Below, in pieces: positions 43,425 through 55,905 of a stretch of DNA of 64,000 nucleotides. A program made the position numbers and the translations under genes. Position 1 is the stretch's first letter. The number at the start of each line of letters is the position of its first letter. The DNA is from Laburnicola sp. R22_1 (lineage: Eukaryota > Ascomycota > Dothideomycetes > Pleosporales > Didymosphaeriaceae). The stretch is taken from positions 682,001 to 746,000 of the forward strand of contig JACONQ010000010.1 of assembly GCA_014281115.1 (NCBI GenBank). Reading direction: 5' to 3'. The notes under the pieces were generated by a model. It had not been told where the DNA came from and did not search any database. It was given only the letters and a program-made list of their open reading frames with translations.

Positions 43425-44013
43425 GGTGATGGTGTGGGCTGTGGACGCGGCGCACGGCAGCTGCGTGCGCTATGCAGACAATCGAGGAAGGCGCAGAGGA
43501 AAAGAAGGAAGCTGCACGGCAGAGGTGAGGAAGGCACGCGAGACTGTGGCCGGCGGGGTGGGCAGGGCAGAAGAGGCGTGCGGGGGGCGTGGTGCTGTGC
43601 TCACTGCTCAGTGCTGCCTGTTGCTCTTCGGCTGGGCTGTGAGAGCTGCACAGCGCAAGAGACGCTACAGTGACCAAGCTCCGGCCTTGGCACGCCACGA
43701 CGCCTCGAGCTCCCCTGCGCTGCGCAGCCCATGCACGCGCAATCGCACCTTCGCTGAGCTGGCGCCGTGAGCCACCCCAGACTGCACACTGCCTGCATGC
43801 GCCGTGCGGCGAGCGTGCTCTGCGTCTTCGCCAACCCTTGCTGCAGCCTGTCAACACACCGATTACGCAGGGACAACGCACACAAGTTCGTCAGATACTC
43901 GGTCGTTCTACATGCTTGAACCGCTCCCAGGTCGACGCCTTGCCAACGCCACGCAATGCTAAGTCATACAATTATGCTCCCCATGCCCAAAAGAGAAACC
44001 ATCATCATCATCA
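43425..44013. other. SLA2 upstream region
   Basis: This 589-bp spacer lies between the SLU7 stop and the SLA2 start, both on the minus strand. No gene was recognised. It contains the SLA2 promoter and the SLU7 3' end; a short CAT trinucleotide run lies near 44000. Confidence 0.55.
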
Positions 44014-45447
44014 TCATACAGCCTCCTGGTTGCTAAGATACTTCGCCATAGGGTCGGCGGCCATTTGCCTTTTCCGCCGGTACGCCTCCATTTCCTCCTC
44101 TGTCGGCCCACCCGTCATCTGATCGAGTCTTCTCTTCCGGTCGGCGTCCCGCTTTGCCTTGTCGTCTTTTTCGACGGCGTTGGGCACGTGCTCCTCGAGA
44201 GCCTCTTCTTCCTTCCATGCAATAGCGGTAGGCACCTCTTGCACATTCTGCACATCTGCGCCTGTGCGCATACGCTCCGCAGCCTCAAATGCTTCCCTGC
44301 CCGCTGCGCCCGTGCAGTACGAGTTCTTGACAGTCGAGTGGCAGCATGCATACCCCCACGTGAAATTCGCCCACCAGCTGCCCCAGACAGACGTGTGGTT
44401 GTTGATGAGGACATCTTCGGCGTACTTTGATTTGGCCTTGACTTTGGGTGCACCCTTGATCAGACCCCGGTCGTCGTATTCGACATATCTCTCGTTCTCT
44501 GTGACGGCGATTTTCCGGAGTGCGTCGTCGCTGAATTTGTCTTGGCCTCCGTACTTATCCTGTAGAGCCTTCTGCCTCGCTGCTTTCTTCTCTTCGGCCT
44601 CTTCCATCTCCTTCTTTCGCATAAATTCGCCAGAGGTGGGGTTTGCCTGTAGATGAATCTTGTTTCTGCTGCCGCGCTCCTGCGTCTCCCATGCATACCG
44701 CTGCGCCTTCTCGAACTCTGCCGCGTCCCCAGACGCCTTCATGAAGCCTTCCTCGGCCACCAACGCCGCAGCGTTGTCAGCTGTTGCACCCGTGTCCACC
44801 ATAGAGCGTGTTTTAGGATCGTATTTAGCAGAATCCAGATCCAGGTTCAGTAGGTACTTGGCTGTATCTTCTCGGAGGCGCAGATTGCGGGTTGAAGTGG
44901 CCTGCTTTCTGCCCATGTCCGTCTCGGCATCGTATTTGTCGCCTTCATCTTCCTCCTCGTCTCCTGATTTCGCGTCGTCATTTGCCGCCTCTTTCGCCTT
45001 CTTCCGCATCTGTTCGAGCTCATTGAACTCCTCGATGACCTCGTTGTAGTCGGTGGCATCGTACCCGTTCCAGCGATCGCGCTTAGCATCCCACCCTAGC
45101 TGCACGTCCTGCACGGCCTCGTCGGCTTCGATGTTCCTGCCTGTGAACTTTGCGCCTGCTTTCCGTGGGCGGCTCAAGCAGTCCTTCTTCTTGTGCGTCA
45201 TAGCGCCGCAGTTCTCGCACGCGCCCTTGCGATACTTGGTGGCGGCGGGCCCGATTTTCTTGCCCCGGTCGTACCATTTTGAGTCCTGCTCCTGCTTCTG
45301 TAGACGCTGATGCTCGAGGTAGTCGCTGTCTCCGCCAGTCTCGTCGATGGCATAGAAGGGCTTTTTCGAGATGAAGGACGGGATATACTCGTTGCGTTCT
45401 TTGGCCGCGGCGGAGACGTCGGGTTTGCGGGGCTGGGCGGGCGGCAT
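44014..45447 (-). CDS. SLU7: pre-mRNA splicing factor Slu7
   Basis: A single exon of 477 aa. Slu7 acts in the second step of splicing, fixing the 3' splice site in the spliceosome. The conserved region begins with [14 protein letters not shown] and a zinc knuckle Cys77-x2-Cys80-x4-His85-x4-Cys90 ([14 protein letters not shown]), followed by [15 protein letters not shown]. Next is the [15 protein letters not shown] block, then [20 protein letters not shown] and the VWGSWW motif common to the family ([26 protein letters not shown]). The C-terminus is highly charged. It is transcribed head to head with REV3, the two start codons being 265 bp apart. Confidence 0.97.
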   Translation of the reverse strand: MPPAQPRKPDVSAAAKERNEYIPSFISKKPFYAIDETGGDSDYLEHQRLQKQEQDSKWYDRGKKIGPAATKYRKGACENCGAMTHKKKDCLSRPRKAGAKFTGRNIEADEAVQDVQLGWDAKRDRWNGYDATDYNEVIEEFNELEQMRKKAKEAANDDAKSGDEEEDEGDKYDAETDMGRKQATSTRNLRLREDTAKYLLNLDLDSAKYDPKTRSMVDTGATADNAAALVAEEGFMKASGDAAEFEKAQRYAWETQERGSRNKIHLQANPTSGEFMRKKEMEEAEEKKAARQKALQDKYGGQDKFSDDALRKIAVTENERYVEYDDRGLIKGAPKVKAKSKYAEDVLINNHTSVWGSWWANFTWGYACCHSTVKNSYCTGAAGREAFEAAERMRTGADVQNVQEVPTAIAWKEEEALEEHVPNAVEKDDKAKRDADRKRRLDQMTGGPTEEEMEAYRRKRQMAADPMAKYLSNQEAV

Positions 45448-45712
45448 GGTGGGCCGTTTCGGGGACTGGGAGGAGAGTGGTATGTCGAAGCTGTTGCGAT
45501 CGGAGCTCGGGACGTTGTGGAGAAAGCTAGCGCGTACTATTGTACGTACTACTACGTAGGCATAGGGCGGGCAGGGGTTGGGCTTGGCATGCAGCTCGTG
45601 ACTGCGCGCACCCGTGTCGCCTTTGTTGCCAGGCAGGCACGCACATTCCTCCCCACTCCCACACCTTCACCCGGCGCCGCATCACTATGTGCGAGTACTT
45701 GTGCGAGTACTT
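45448..45712. promoter_or_regulatory. bidirectional promoter SLU7 / REV3
   Basis: Only 265 bp separate the two start codons, so both promoters overlap. The REV3 side ends in a perfect 12-bp tandem duplication next to the start codon. Confidence 0.75.
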
Positions 45713-45737
45713 ATGGACACCTTCCGCTTCCGTCTGA
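45687..45737 (+). CDS. upstream reading frame overlapping the REV3 start
   Basis: An ATG at 45687 opens a 16-codon frame that ends at 45737, overlapping the REV3 start at 45713 in a different frame. If the transcript begins upstream of 45687, ribosomes would meet this ATG first. Translation is not proven. Confidence 0.4.
   Translation: MCEYLCEYLWTPSASV
45689..45712 (+). repeat. 12-bp perfect tandem duplication abutting the REV3 ATG
   Basis: GTGCGAGTACTT occurs twice in a row (45689-45700 and 45701-45712), directly before the ATG at 45713. Confidence 0.95.
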
Positions 45738-48700
45738 ACTGCATCGACCACTACCAGTCCACCCCGACCGAGCTCGATCCGCTCCTCAGACGCGCCGCCG
45801 GCCCCTCGCAGCGCCAGAATGCACCGCAGCTTCCCGTCATTCGCGTCTTTGGCGCCACCGAGACGGGCCAAAAGGTGTGCGCCCACATCCACGGAGCACT
45901 GCCCTACCTCTATCTGGAGTACCATGGCAGCCTGGAGAAGGAAGCGGGTGCGCCAAGAGCAATAATGCGAGAGGGAGCTGCTGCTGACGTACCCAGTGAA
46001 CGCGTACATGCGCAGCCTGCGCGCCTCCATCGACCATGCCCTTGCCGCGACCTACCGTCGCAACCCGTATGACGGAAAATCAGTTTACGTTGGACACATC
46101 ACCTTGGTCAAGGGCGTACCGTACTACGGTTACCATGTTGGATACTCCATTTTTCTGAAGGTCTACCTGTTAAACCCCGCCCACATGACGCGCTTCTCCG
46201 ACCTGTTGCATCAAGGAGCCATTCTGAACCGCGTGTTTCAGCCCTACGAGAGCCATTTGCAGTATCTGCTGCAGTGGATGTGCGACTATAATCTCTACGG
46301 ATGCGCCTACATTGATTGCAGCAAGGTGCAATTCCGAGGTCCCGTGCCAGATAGCGACGATATTGACATCACAACTCACAAGTGGCACGATGCATCCATT
46401 CCGCGAGAGTTCATTGCCGATCCGGACCAGTACCCTCGTCAGAGTCACTGCACTCTCGAGATTGACGTCTGCGTACAAGACATACTGAATCGACGCGAGC
46501 TCCATTCCCGCCCTATTCATCATGATTTCTTCGAGCAATTCCACGTGCTAAAGCCAGACGAGAAATACGTGCCTTCTATGGCTGGTCTATGGAGAGATGA
46601 AACACTACGTCGGAAACGGCGTATGGGCATCACGGACCCTTCGAGTAGCCCATTCCCGCCTGAAGTTCTGGTGTCCATGTCTGCAGATGCGAGGAATACT
46701 GCCAAAGGAGGCTGGATCCACGAAGAAGAGTATCGAGGGCTTTTCGAAGAGCTTATACGAAATGAAGGTGACAAGAGACCAGCCGTTGACATGAAGACAT
46801 TCATCAAGCCGCCTGGTGGTGAAGAGAGCGTGCAGACAGCCGTTGAAAGCATAGAAGACCTGTACCCGTCGAACCTTGATTCTCAAACCCTAATAGAAGA
46901 CAATCTCCCCCCTGAAACTGAGGAAATTCCGGATCTCTCGGAGAATCATCCACAGGAGACCCTGCCTGATGACGCTCAAAGTGTCGGAAACGACATTGAC
47001 GAGCAAGATGACATGGAGGACGAGGCTGGTGTGGATAATTCACCATCACTAGACCCTCTTAGTCTTTCAGAAGGGCTAGCTCAGAATTTCGATCATCACG
47101 GAAGCGAAGTGCCCATTGACTCGATTAATACGGATGTCAATACTCAGGCTGAGAAGCAACTTGTCGGTTCTCCTGGCTCCAGTGGCTCGCGAAAACGAGC
47201 ACCCACTCTGGAAACGGAGGAGCCGACTAAGCGACAACGCGTTTTACGTACTCATGAGAACGCTCACCGGATGTCGTCCCGCCAAGAAGACAATGCGACT
47301 ATTTTGGATACTGAGGAAGACACTTTCCGCCCCAGCCCTTTATCACAGCACAGCATCAAAGCTCAAGGAAATGGAGAGCCAAGCACACTATCTTTTCCGG
47401 TAGTAAAGAATCCGCATGCCCCCGAAACTGCTCTTCGTTTAAGCCAGACAGGCTATTCGAACTCGCGCGACGCTCCCAAAACACCATCTACGAAACAAAA
47501 ACAGCCTGGACTCAAATCAAACCAGGATACTCCAAAAACATCGTGGAGTTGTCAAAATGCTTCCCCGGTCGATCAAGATACTAACAGCCCCAAAGCTCAA
47601 GCTGCGGCCATCTCTGTTGCGAATCGACTGGGAAAAGAATCGAAACATCGAACACAAACCCTTTATTACGGCTTCTTACCGCCCTCTGCAGACGATGTGG
47701 CAGGGACCATGCTTCATGTAGGGCTACCACCAGTCTTATATCAAGATGCTTTCTACGGTGACGAGAGCGACGTTCCTGAACGACCCAGGGAGTATGCTGG
47801 TCGAGAATTCAAGTTGCAGAGTACGTCTGTTCCGTATATGCCTCTGTTCGATCCTACCGGTACATCGCTTGCCAACTTTGGACAGGATTCTGTGGTCGTT
47901 TCGGACAAAATGAAAGAGGAGGCAGACAGTCGCCTGCGCTCCCTGAAGTGTAGCTTGCGTCACTGGGAGATTGAAGCTGCTCCGCCATCTTACAATCAGG
48001 TGAAGAAGTGGCTTCGCGAAGAAGTGCAACATAGTATCATTGAAAAGGCTAAAAAGGGCCTGAAATCCACGCAAAATCGCAGACCAGTATTGAAGCAACT
48101 TTCGCAGGTTGATGGCCCAACTCAGAGAAGCAAGCATGGCTTTAAGTACTCCCAAAAGAAGACTTCGACTAGTGTCAAGCATGAAACTAAGTATATGAGC
48201 ATCTTGAGTCTAGAGATACACGTCAACTCTAGGGGCAACCTCGTACCAGATCCTGCCGAAGATGAGATTCAATCTATCTTTTGGTGTGTACAAGGCGCAG
48301 AGGATACTAGTAATGATCATCCTCGTGTCGGCATCCTTTGTCTTTCTGACGACGATGGAATTATCAACTCAATCAGGAAGCAAACTCCGGTCGCTGTGGA
48401 ATCCGAGGAAGATGAGCTCGATTTGATCAATCGGATTGTCGACATCGTGCGCTACTTCGATCCGGACATCTTAACTGGCTATGAGGTGCATAACGGCTCC
48501 TGGGGCTACCTAATCGAACGCGCGCGCTTGAAGTTCGAGTATGATCTATGCGATGAGATCAGCCGCATGAAATCCCAATCTCATGGCAGATTTGGCAAAG
48601 AGGCCGATAGATGGGGGTTCACACATACTTCTACTATCCGAGTCACGGGCCGCCACATGATCAACATCTGGCGGGCTATGCGAGGAGAATTGAACTTGCT

Positions 48701-50828
48701 CCAGTACACGATGGAGAACGTCGTGTTCCATCTTTTGCATAAGCGGATCCCACACTATCAACATTCTGACCTTACAGCTTGGTATACCAGCCCAAAACCG
48801 CGGGACCTAGCGAAAGTTTTGGATTACTTCACTACTAGAGTCCAGCTAAACCTCGATATACTAGAAGCGAACGAGATTGTTCCCAGAACCAGCGAGCAGG
48901 CACGTCTACTTGGAGTTGACTTTTTCTCTGTCATCTCGCGGGGCTCACAGTTCAAGGTTGAATCCACCATGTTCCGCATCGCCAAACCGGAGAACTTCAT
49001 CCTCGTTTCTCCCAGTCGGAAACAGGTCGGCCAGCAGAACGCTCTTGAGTGTTTACCTCTAGTCATGGAACCCCAGAGCGCTTTCTACCCGAGCCCTGTT
49101 CTGGTCCTCGACTTTCAATCGCTCTACCCTAGCGTTATGATAGCCTACAACTATTGCTATTCAACATGCCTAGGCCGCGTTGTTCCTTGGCGGGGCAGGA
49201 ACAAGATGGGCTTCATGGATTTCGAACGTGAACCCCGGCTGCTAGAGCTTGTCAAAGATCACATCAATATCGCTCCCAACGGGATGATGTACGTAAGGCC
49301 AGAGATGCGCAAGTCATTACTTGCTAAGATGCTTGGAGAGATACTTGAGACCCGTGTCATGGTGAAGAGCGGCATGAAGACAGATAAAGACGACAAAACG
49401 CTCCAGCAGCTACTGAACAACAGACAGCTAGCTTTGAAGCTACTTGCGAACGTCACATACGGATATACATCAGCTTCATTCTCGGGTCGGATGCCGTGTT
49501 CTGAGATCGCTGACAGCATCGTTCAAACCGGCCGAGAGACGTTAGAGAAGGCTATTGCACTCATCCACTCCGTCGAGAAATGGGGTGCTGAAGTTGTGTA
49601 TGGTGACACCGATTCGCTTTTCATCCACCTCAAAGGACGCACACGCGACCAAGCATTCACCATCGGTGAAGAAATCGCCGAAGCCGTTACGAAAGCGAAC
49701 CCTCGACCCATCAAACTCAAATTCGAAAAAGTTTATCACCCCTGCGTGCTGCTGGCCAAAAAGCGTTACGTGGGCTTCAAATACGAATCTCGCAACCAAA
49801 ACGAGCCAGAATTCGACGCCAAGGGCATCGAAACTGTGCGTCGCGATGGGACACCAGCTGAGCAGAAGATCGAAGAAAAGGCACTCAAAATGCTGTTCCG
49901 AACCAGCGACCTGTCGCAGGTAAAGAAATACTTTCAAGATCAATGTACCAAGATCATGGAGGGCCGGATCAGCATCCAAGACTTCCTTTTCGCCAAAGAG
50001 GTCAAATTGGGCACGTACTCGGATCGTGGACCACCGCCCCCAGGCGCCCTCATCGCGACTAAGCGCATGCTAAGCGATCCGCGTACTGAGCCCCAGTATG
50101 GAGAGCGGGTACCCTACGTCGTCATCACCGGCGCTCCAAATGCACGGCTTGTAGATCGATGCGTCAGTCCCGAGACCTTACTCCAGAACGACCACATCGA
50201 GCTCGACGCCGAGTACTACATCTCGAAGAATCTCATTCCACCTCTGGAACGCATCTTCAATCTCGTAGGCGCAAACGTGCGCCAGTGGTACGACGAGATG
50301 CCCAAGGTCCAACGAATTCGGAACGTCACACTGCCTCTGAATCACCAGCAGCAGCAACACGGCAACGCGCTCGTCCCCACCGACAACACCAACGTCAAAC
50401 GGACTCTCGAAGGGTACATGAGGAGCTCAGTCTGCCTCGTCTGCCGCTCTAAACTCCCGCCTCTCCCTCCCGGCATAGACCTTGACGCATCCCTCGTACT
50501 ACCACTTTGCGAGAGCTGCCTCAAAAAACCTGCAAGAGCGCTACTAGCGCTCAAAGACCGGGTCTACAAGAGCGAGGTAAGAGCCAAGCAAGTTGATGCC
50601 GTGTGTCGGAGCTGTTCGAATCTTGCGTGGGGCGAGGAGATTAAGTGCGATAGTCGGGATTGTCCTGTGTTTTATACGCGGCTTAGGGAGCGGTCGCGGT
50701 TGGCTGGGTTGAAAGATGAGGTGGGGAGGGTGGTTGATGTTTTGGAGAGAAGTGATGGGGAAGAGAGGGACGGAGCAGGGCGAGATGAGAATGAGGATGA
50801 GGATGCGGGTTGTGGGTTGGATTGGTAG
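45713..50828 (+). CDS. REV3: DNA polymerase zeta catalytic subunit Rev3
   Basis: Two exons (45713-45947 and 45997-50828, intron 49 bp) give about 1,688 aa. Rev3 is the B-family polymerase that extends past DNA lesions. The N-terminal domain has FRFRLNCIDHYQ, LPYLYLEYHGSLE and, across the intron, NAYMRSLRASIDHALA. A long disordered insert (roughly residues 290-620) precedes the polymerase core. The core shows LDFQSLYPSVMIAYNYCYST (motif A, Asp about 1117), LLANVTYGYTSASFSGRMPC (motif B) and VVYGDTDSLFI (motif C, about 1280). The degenerate exonuclease-like region lacks an evident proofreading acid set, as expected. Two C-terminal Cys motifs follow, CLVCRSKL...CESC and CRSC...CDSRDCPVFY; the second, CysB, should carry the 4Fe-4S cluster that binds Rev7/Pol31 partners. 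The donor chosen at 45948 (GTGCGC) is weaker than usual but restores the family sequence. Confidence 0.97.
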
Positions 50829-51360
50829 AAGAGTTGGATGTGTGGGAATGCAACAATGGTTTTTTTTTAAGGAATTGCCCTGTGTGAGTCTGAGATGGAG
50901 ATGCTTCATAGAGTGCGTTTCCATCTTTCAGCTTGTGGTGAGGATTTATTACCCCTTTTCACCGTGTACTTTCGTCTGGCATACTTGTCGCCGCTCACGC
51001 ATATCACCAACACCTCCTTACTCCTGCTCCTACTGCACCAAAAAAATCCGCATCACCTTCTATTACCCCTAACTCGACTGATATCTCCCCAACGTCGAAA
51101 CAGGTCTTGTAGACGGGTCTGTGGGAAGGTTTGGCGCTGGGAGTCACATGTCTCTGCCGGAGGTTAAAGCCCATCAACGACAGTGAGTCAGCGACAGTAA
51201 GAGATCTGATGCACGAAAAGCAGGCAAACGAGTTTGATAGGCCTCGTGCATTGAACTAACCTGCACAATCCTGCGCCTAACTTGGGTATTAACAAGCACA
51301 AATCCTGCCCCCAACATGTTCAATGCAGATAAATACCTCCACGCCCAACCCCCCACATCA
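50829..51360. other. convergent 3' intergenic region
   Basis: This 532-bp spacer lies between the REV3 and phosphate-transporter stops. A long poly-T run occurs near 50860. No gene was recognised. Confidence 0.55.
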
Positions 51361-53502
51361 TCATCCCAACTTCCACCACCTCCCCTTCTCAACATCCCCC
51401 TCCGGATCCCCATCCCCACCCCTGCCTCTGCTTCTGCCCCGTCCCCTCCCCCTCGCACCATCATCCCTCCCACGCCCACTATACGTACTCCGGCCGGAAC
51501 TCCTCTCCCCACCCGTATAAAAGTGGCTCCTAAACTGCAACTCGTAGACGTCTTCACCCTCGCCAGCGAGCTTTTCCAGCCGCGCGCTCTTACTCTCCGG
51601 CACGAGCAGACTCGTCAAGCAGCCGAGGAACATGAAGAGGGCGAAGATTTGCATGACGCCGTGGATCCAGGGCGTGGGGTTGTCGTGCGTAGCACCGCGT
51701 TTGATCATGGGCGCGAAGAAGACTTGGGCGATTACGGCGCCGAGCTTGCCTAGGCCGGCGGAGAGGCCGTGACCGGTACTTCGGACGCGGGTGGGGAAGA
51801 TTTCGGCGGGGGTGATGAAGGTTGTTGCGTTGGGGCCTGTGGGGGGTATGTTAGCCAGTGGTGATGTCGAAGTGGGTGTAGTCGAGGTGGGATGCGAACG
51901 TACCGAAATTGAAGAAGAATTGGGCTAGGACGTAGAGCACTAGGAGATGGATTTTGGTAAGACCTTCCCAGGCGAAGCCGAGGACGCAGAAGATGATTGT
52001 GAGAATGGCAAAGCCGCCGATCTGGATGGGTCTTCTTCCCAGTCGGTCAACCGTGAAGACTGTCATCCAGTATCCTGGAATCGCTCCCTAAAAGTGAAGG
52101 TACCATTAGTTTTATAACCCTGACAGGGTCCATGTTGTGTGCTTGCTTACCGCACAGATCAGCACAACCTGTCCTGTCGCCACATTCCTTAAATTTTCGT
52201 AAAGATTGCCCGTCCTATCAAAGCCCATGGTACTCAAAAGACTCGCACTGGAGAAGCCCAATCCGTAGAACGCTAGATCGAGAAAGAACCATGAAAATGC
52301 TGTCCCGAAGAGTTTGATAGCATTCTTCTTGCGGGAGTAGAAGTGCCAGATCTCCATGACGGTCGGGCGGGGCGTTTTGTACTTGGCCATATCGCCTCGG
52401 ACCTGAGCTAGCTCGACAGGATTGACCGGGTTACCGGCTTTGCCGTAGCGGTAGCGGCGCGCATCCAAAGAGGCTTTCTCGACGTCGTACAGGACATCGA
52501 AAGTATATCGTGGCGTCTCTGGGATGGTAAGGCGATAGTAGAGGGCAAACCATCCAGGTACTCCTCCAAAGGCGATCAGCAACCTCCACATCTTATCAAC
52601 GGCCACGACACATTCGTTGCTGCATGAAGCCACATCAGGAACGGAGACGAGTTCGTTTTTGTAAGCAGCAACGATAATGAGGGTCATGAGCGAGGCTGCC
52701 AGTTGGCCAACACCCTGCATAGCAAAGACGGCGGCGATAATGCCCCCACGGTGCTTTGTGCTAGCAAATTCTGCAGTTATCACTGCAGATAGTGGGTAGT
52801 CTCCGCCCACTCCAATCCCCATCATCACACGATAGAAGATGAGGACGCCGACGATGGATACGGCGCTTGACTCTCCGCAGAGAGATTGCGCTAAGGTGGT
52901 CGAGATGATGATCATAAGCTCAACGCCGTACATCTTTTTGCGTCCTAAGACATCAGCAAGGTAGCCGAAGATGACTTGGCCGAATATGGCTCCTGCAGAT
53001 GTGGCGACCTTGATCGCAGTATCGGCGTTGTGAGGCATAACGCCTTTGTTGACATCATCTTGCCAGTAAACCTAAGAAGTCAGTGAATGCTAAATTGAGA
53101 AATCGATCCCCTATTCCGATCAAAATGCTTGACATTAGGCAAGCAGGCTTGGGAACATTGGGCTGGGGTAGCTTACTATACCGAGCATGATCACAGCTAG
53201 GTTGATTGCGAACAGCTAGCCGAGGTCAGCTTCTCAGCCCACCTCTGGAAAAAACACATACACTGTAGGCGTCGGTGAAGAAACCAATACCAGTTACAAC
53301 TGTCAAACGGACATGATACCAGCCGAACGGTGCCTTATCGACCTCGGCAAGCGCCATCCGTCGTCGCTCGTTCGGGTCGGCAATGTGTGTCTATATGCAC
53401 GTTAGCAGTGGCGTGTTCAGACCGACGGTGAAGACTTACATAGACGCTATTGGCATCATGATAGGCAGAATTGCCTGCCTTTGAGACCGCAGGAGTGCGC
53501 AT
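51361..53502 (-). CDS. PHO84: high-affinity phosphate:H+ symporter, Pho84 type
   Basis: Six exons (53440-53502, 53262-53390, 53177-53215, 52151-53071, 51904-52087, 51361-51836) encode about 603 aa. It belongs to the phosphate:H+ symporter branch of the major facilitator superfamily in the plasma membrane. Visible signatures are GWYHVRLTVVTGIGFFTDAY in the first helix, YLADVLGRKKMYG in loop 2-3, GIGVGGDYPLSAVI (the family signature) in helix 4, and AFSWFFLDLAFYG in helix 7. GPNATTFITPAEIFPTRVRSTGHG in helix 11 follows. A 39-nt exon (13 codons) forms part of helix 1. The C-terminal tail is long and Arg/Gly-rich, unlike the usual short tail. In relatives expression rises on phosphate starvation through Pho4/NUC-1 sites; I did not confirm such sites here. 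Confidence 0.94.
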
Positions 53503-54838
53503 TATGGTCTCTGGTCGAGATAGGCGGCTATGGCGAGGTCGTTCATCCGTAGAAAGAAGGTCCAGTTGGCGTCGCTGTCAGAGTTAAAAGGGAATAGGTT
53601 GTGGTAGGACAAGCACCGCATGCTTACATCGGCAGTGGTCAGGCATGGATGGGAGAAGTGAGAAGTGCCGGTGTTGGTGCGATGTAACGCAGGCTGCCCT
53701 TGTATTTGTTCACGCCTTTTGGGCTCCGAATCGCCGAATAGTCGAAACAGACTGAGCTGGGGTGCAGAGTGAGTGCCATGTCAACCCATATCAACGGCGG
53801 GTTAATTGGCAGCGGGCTGGATGGACTCTTGGGTCTGGGCAGACCGGAGAGGCAATGCCTGGGTGAGTCCACACGGGCTGAGCACGAGCTGCGTTCGTGT
53901 TGCTCATTGGTGGACTATCGCATAACATCTTTGCTGCTACGCCTAGAAAAAGACATTGTCGAGAAAAACAAAAGGTGTCTGGGGGGATTTAGGTAAGGAA
54001 TTCAAACGTCCAAGATGCTTGGAGTAGCCACGTCAAAGACTTAGAAGCGTGGTGGATGCGATTTCTAGCATTGGAACGTGGATCATCTGCCAGCGCCCGG
54101 GATAGTGGGCCAGCACGGACTTGGAGACGTCTGAAATGGCCCTCGGGGCTGCAAAGGAGCGAGTCGTCCGCCAGCGAACGGAGTCTTGCTCCTGTGCTTC
54201 ACTACTACCACATATAGAGCCCCTAATTGCGGCTGGTGATCATGCGATAGCGAACATGCAAGTGTATCCAAAGGGGCACATGGGCTACGGATATACATAG
54301 TAACGATGTCCGATGGATCCATGGATGGCTTGAAACCTTTAAGTAGTTCGGGAAATGTCTTTATGATGTTTTCATGATGCCGCAGGCCACTGATTTGGGC
54401 ACTAACAACTGGCACGCGGCCCCTTTCATTGATGAAAGCACAGAGTAGAGTATGTGATTCTGGGTGCTGAACGTCGCAATCCGCTTCGACGAAGGAACCT
54501 GCTGAAAGCGCGAGCTATGCGCTTCACCCAATATATTCGGGCAATCAACTGACACTTTTCGTCATCGATCACATTGAGCGTCGCACCCGCGAGTCGGTAA
54601 TAGTGGGTGTTGTAGTGAAGAGACTTGATTGTGTGTAGTAAGAAAATGGAATCGACTAAGCGCCAAGGACGCTAGCTTTGAACGGGCTAGTTCCCACACA
54701 CTTCAGTGTTTCTCGTCGAAATCAACGCAAGCGAAACTCGAACAACCTCCAAACTAACCCACAGCGTCAACAGGTATGTTGCTACTCACCCCCCAAAACC
54801 GGAGTCAAAGCTAATCATTCCGTAGACCCTAATTCAAG
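53503..54838. other. divergent promoter region (PHO84 / RPL37)
   Basis: These 1.3 kb lie between the two starts. No extra gene was recognised. A probable 5' leader intron of RPL37 lies at 54774-54825 (GTATGT donor, CTAAT branch-like site, GTAG acceptor). Confidence 0.55.
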
Positions 54839-55335
<497 letters not shown>

Positions 55336-55905
55336 ACGACGCAATGACGGTGGAGAAAGGCTGGAAGTAGGAGTCAAAAAGGGCGAGAGCATGATGGGAA
55401 GGCGGGGTTTCTCAACTGGCAAATTACCGGATATTGCTCAGGGCGTTTTTCAGCATCCCTCTACAGCGCCCTCTCATTCTTGACTCCAGGTCGTGAGGGT
55501 GAAGATACCTCCTAGGGCTTCTGTGGCATAAATAAGAGAATTTCATCATGGTCTGTCACGAATGAGGTCATAGTTTCAAGTACATCATTGTCCAAGCCCG
55601 CACCGAAGCCCCGCAAATGACCTGCGCTCATCTGATGAATTGCTGGCGCCACGTTAATTATAGACAAGGTGACGTTCTAGCGCGGTCTGATCCCATATGG
55701 CGCCATGACCACCACAGACAGGCAAGCCTTGGTTTAGGGTACTTAGAATGAAATTGTTGTCGGTTGAGATTTTACGAATCTCATGGTATCAAAAACCCTC
55801 CTGCCTGGGCCGTAACTCCATTCCTTGTTCAACCCGTCCTGCAATGACTGATCAAACGCCAATGACCGCGCCGTTCTCCGTTCCATAAAATGAAAGCCAA
55901 CTGAA
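55336..55905. other. convergent 3' intergenic region
   Basis: This 570-bp spacer lies between the RPL37 and Sos7-like stops. No gene, RNA or repeat was recognised. Confidence 0.55.

Noticed and set aside
39922..45447. Hidden MAT idiomorph next to SLA2
   Set aside because: No HMG-box or alpha-box pattern was found in the spacers at 39631-39921 or 43425-44013.
45713..45947. Alternative REV3 start at the Met at 45996 or just inside exon 2
   Set aside because: The conserved Rev3 N-terminus (FRFRLNCIDHYQ, LPYLYLEYHG) lies in exon 1, so the upstream start is needed.
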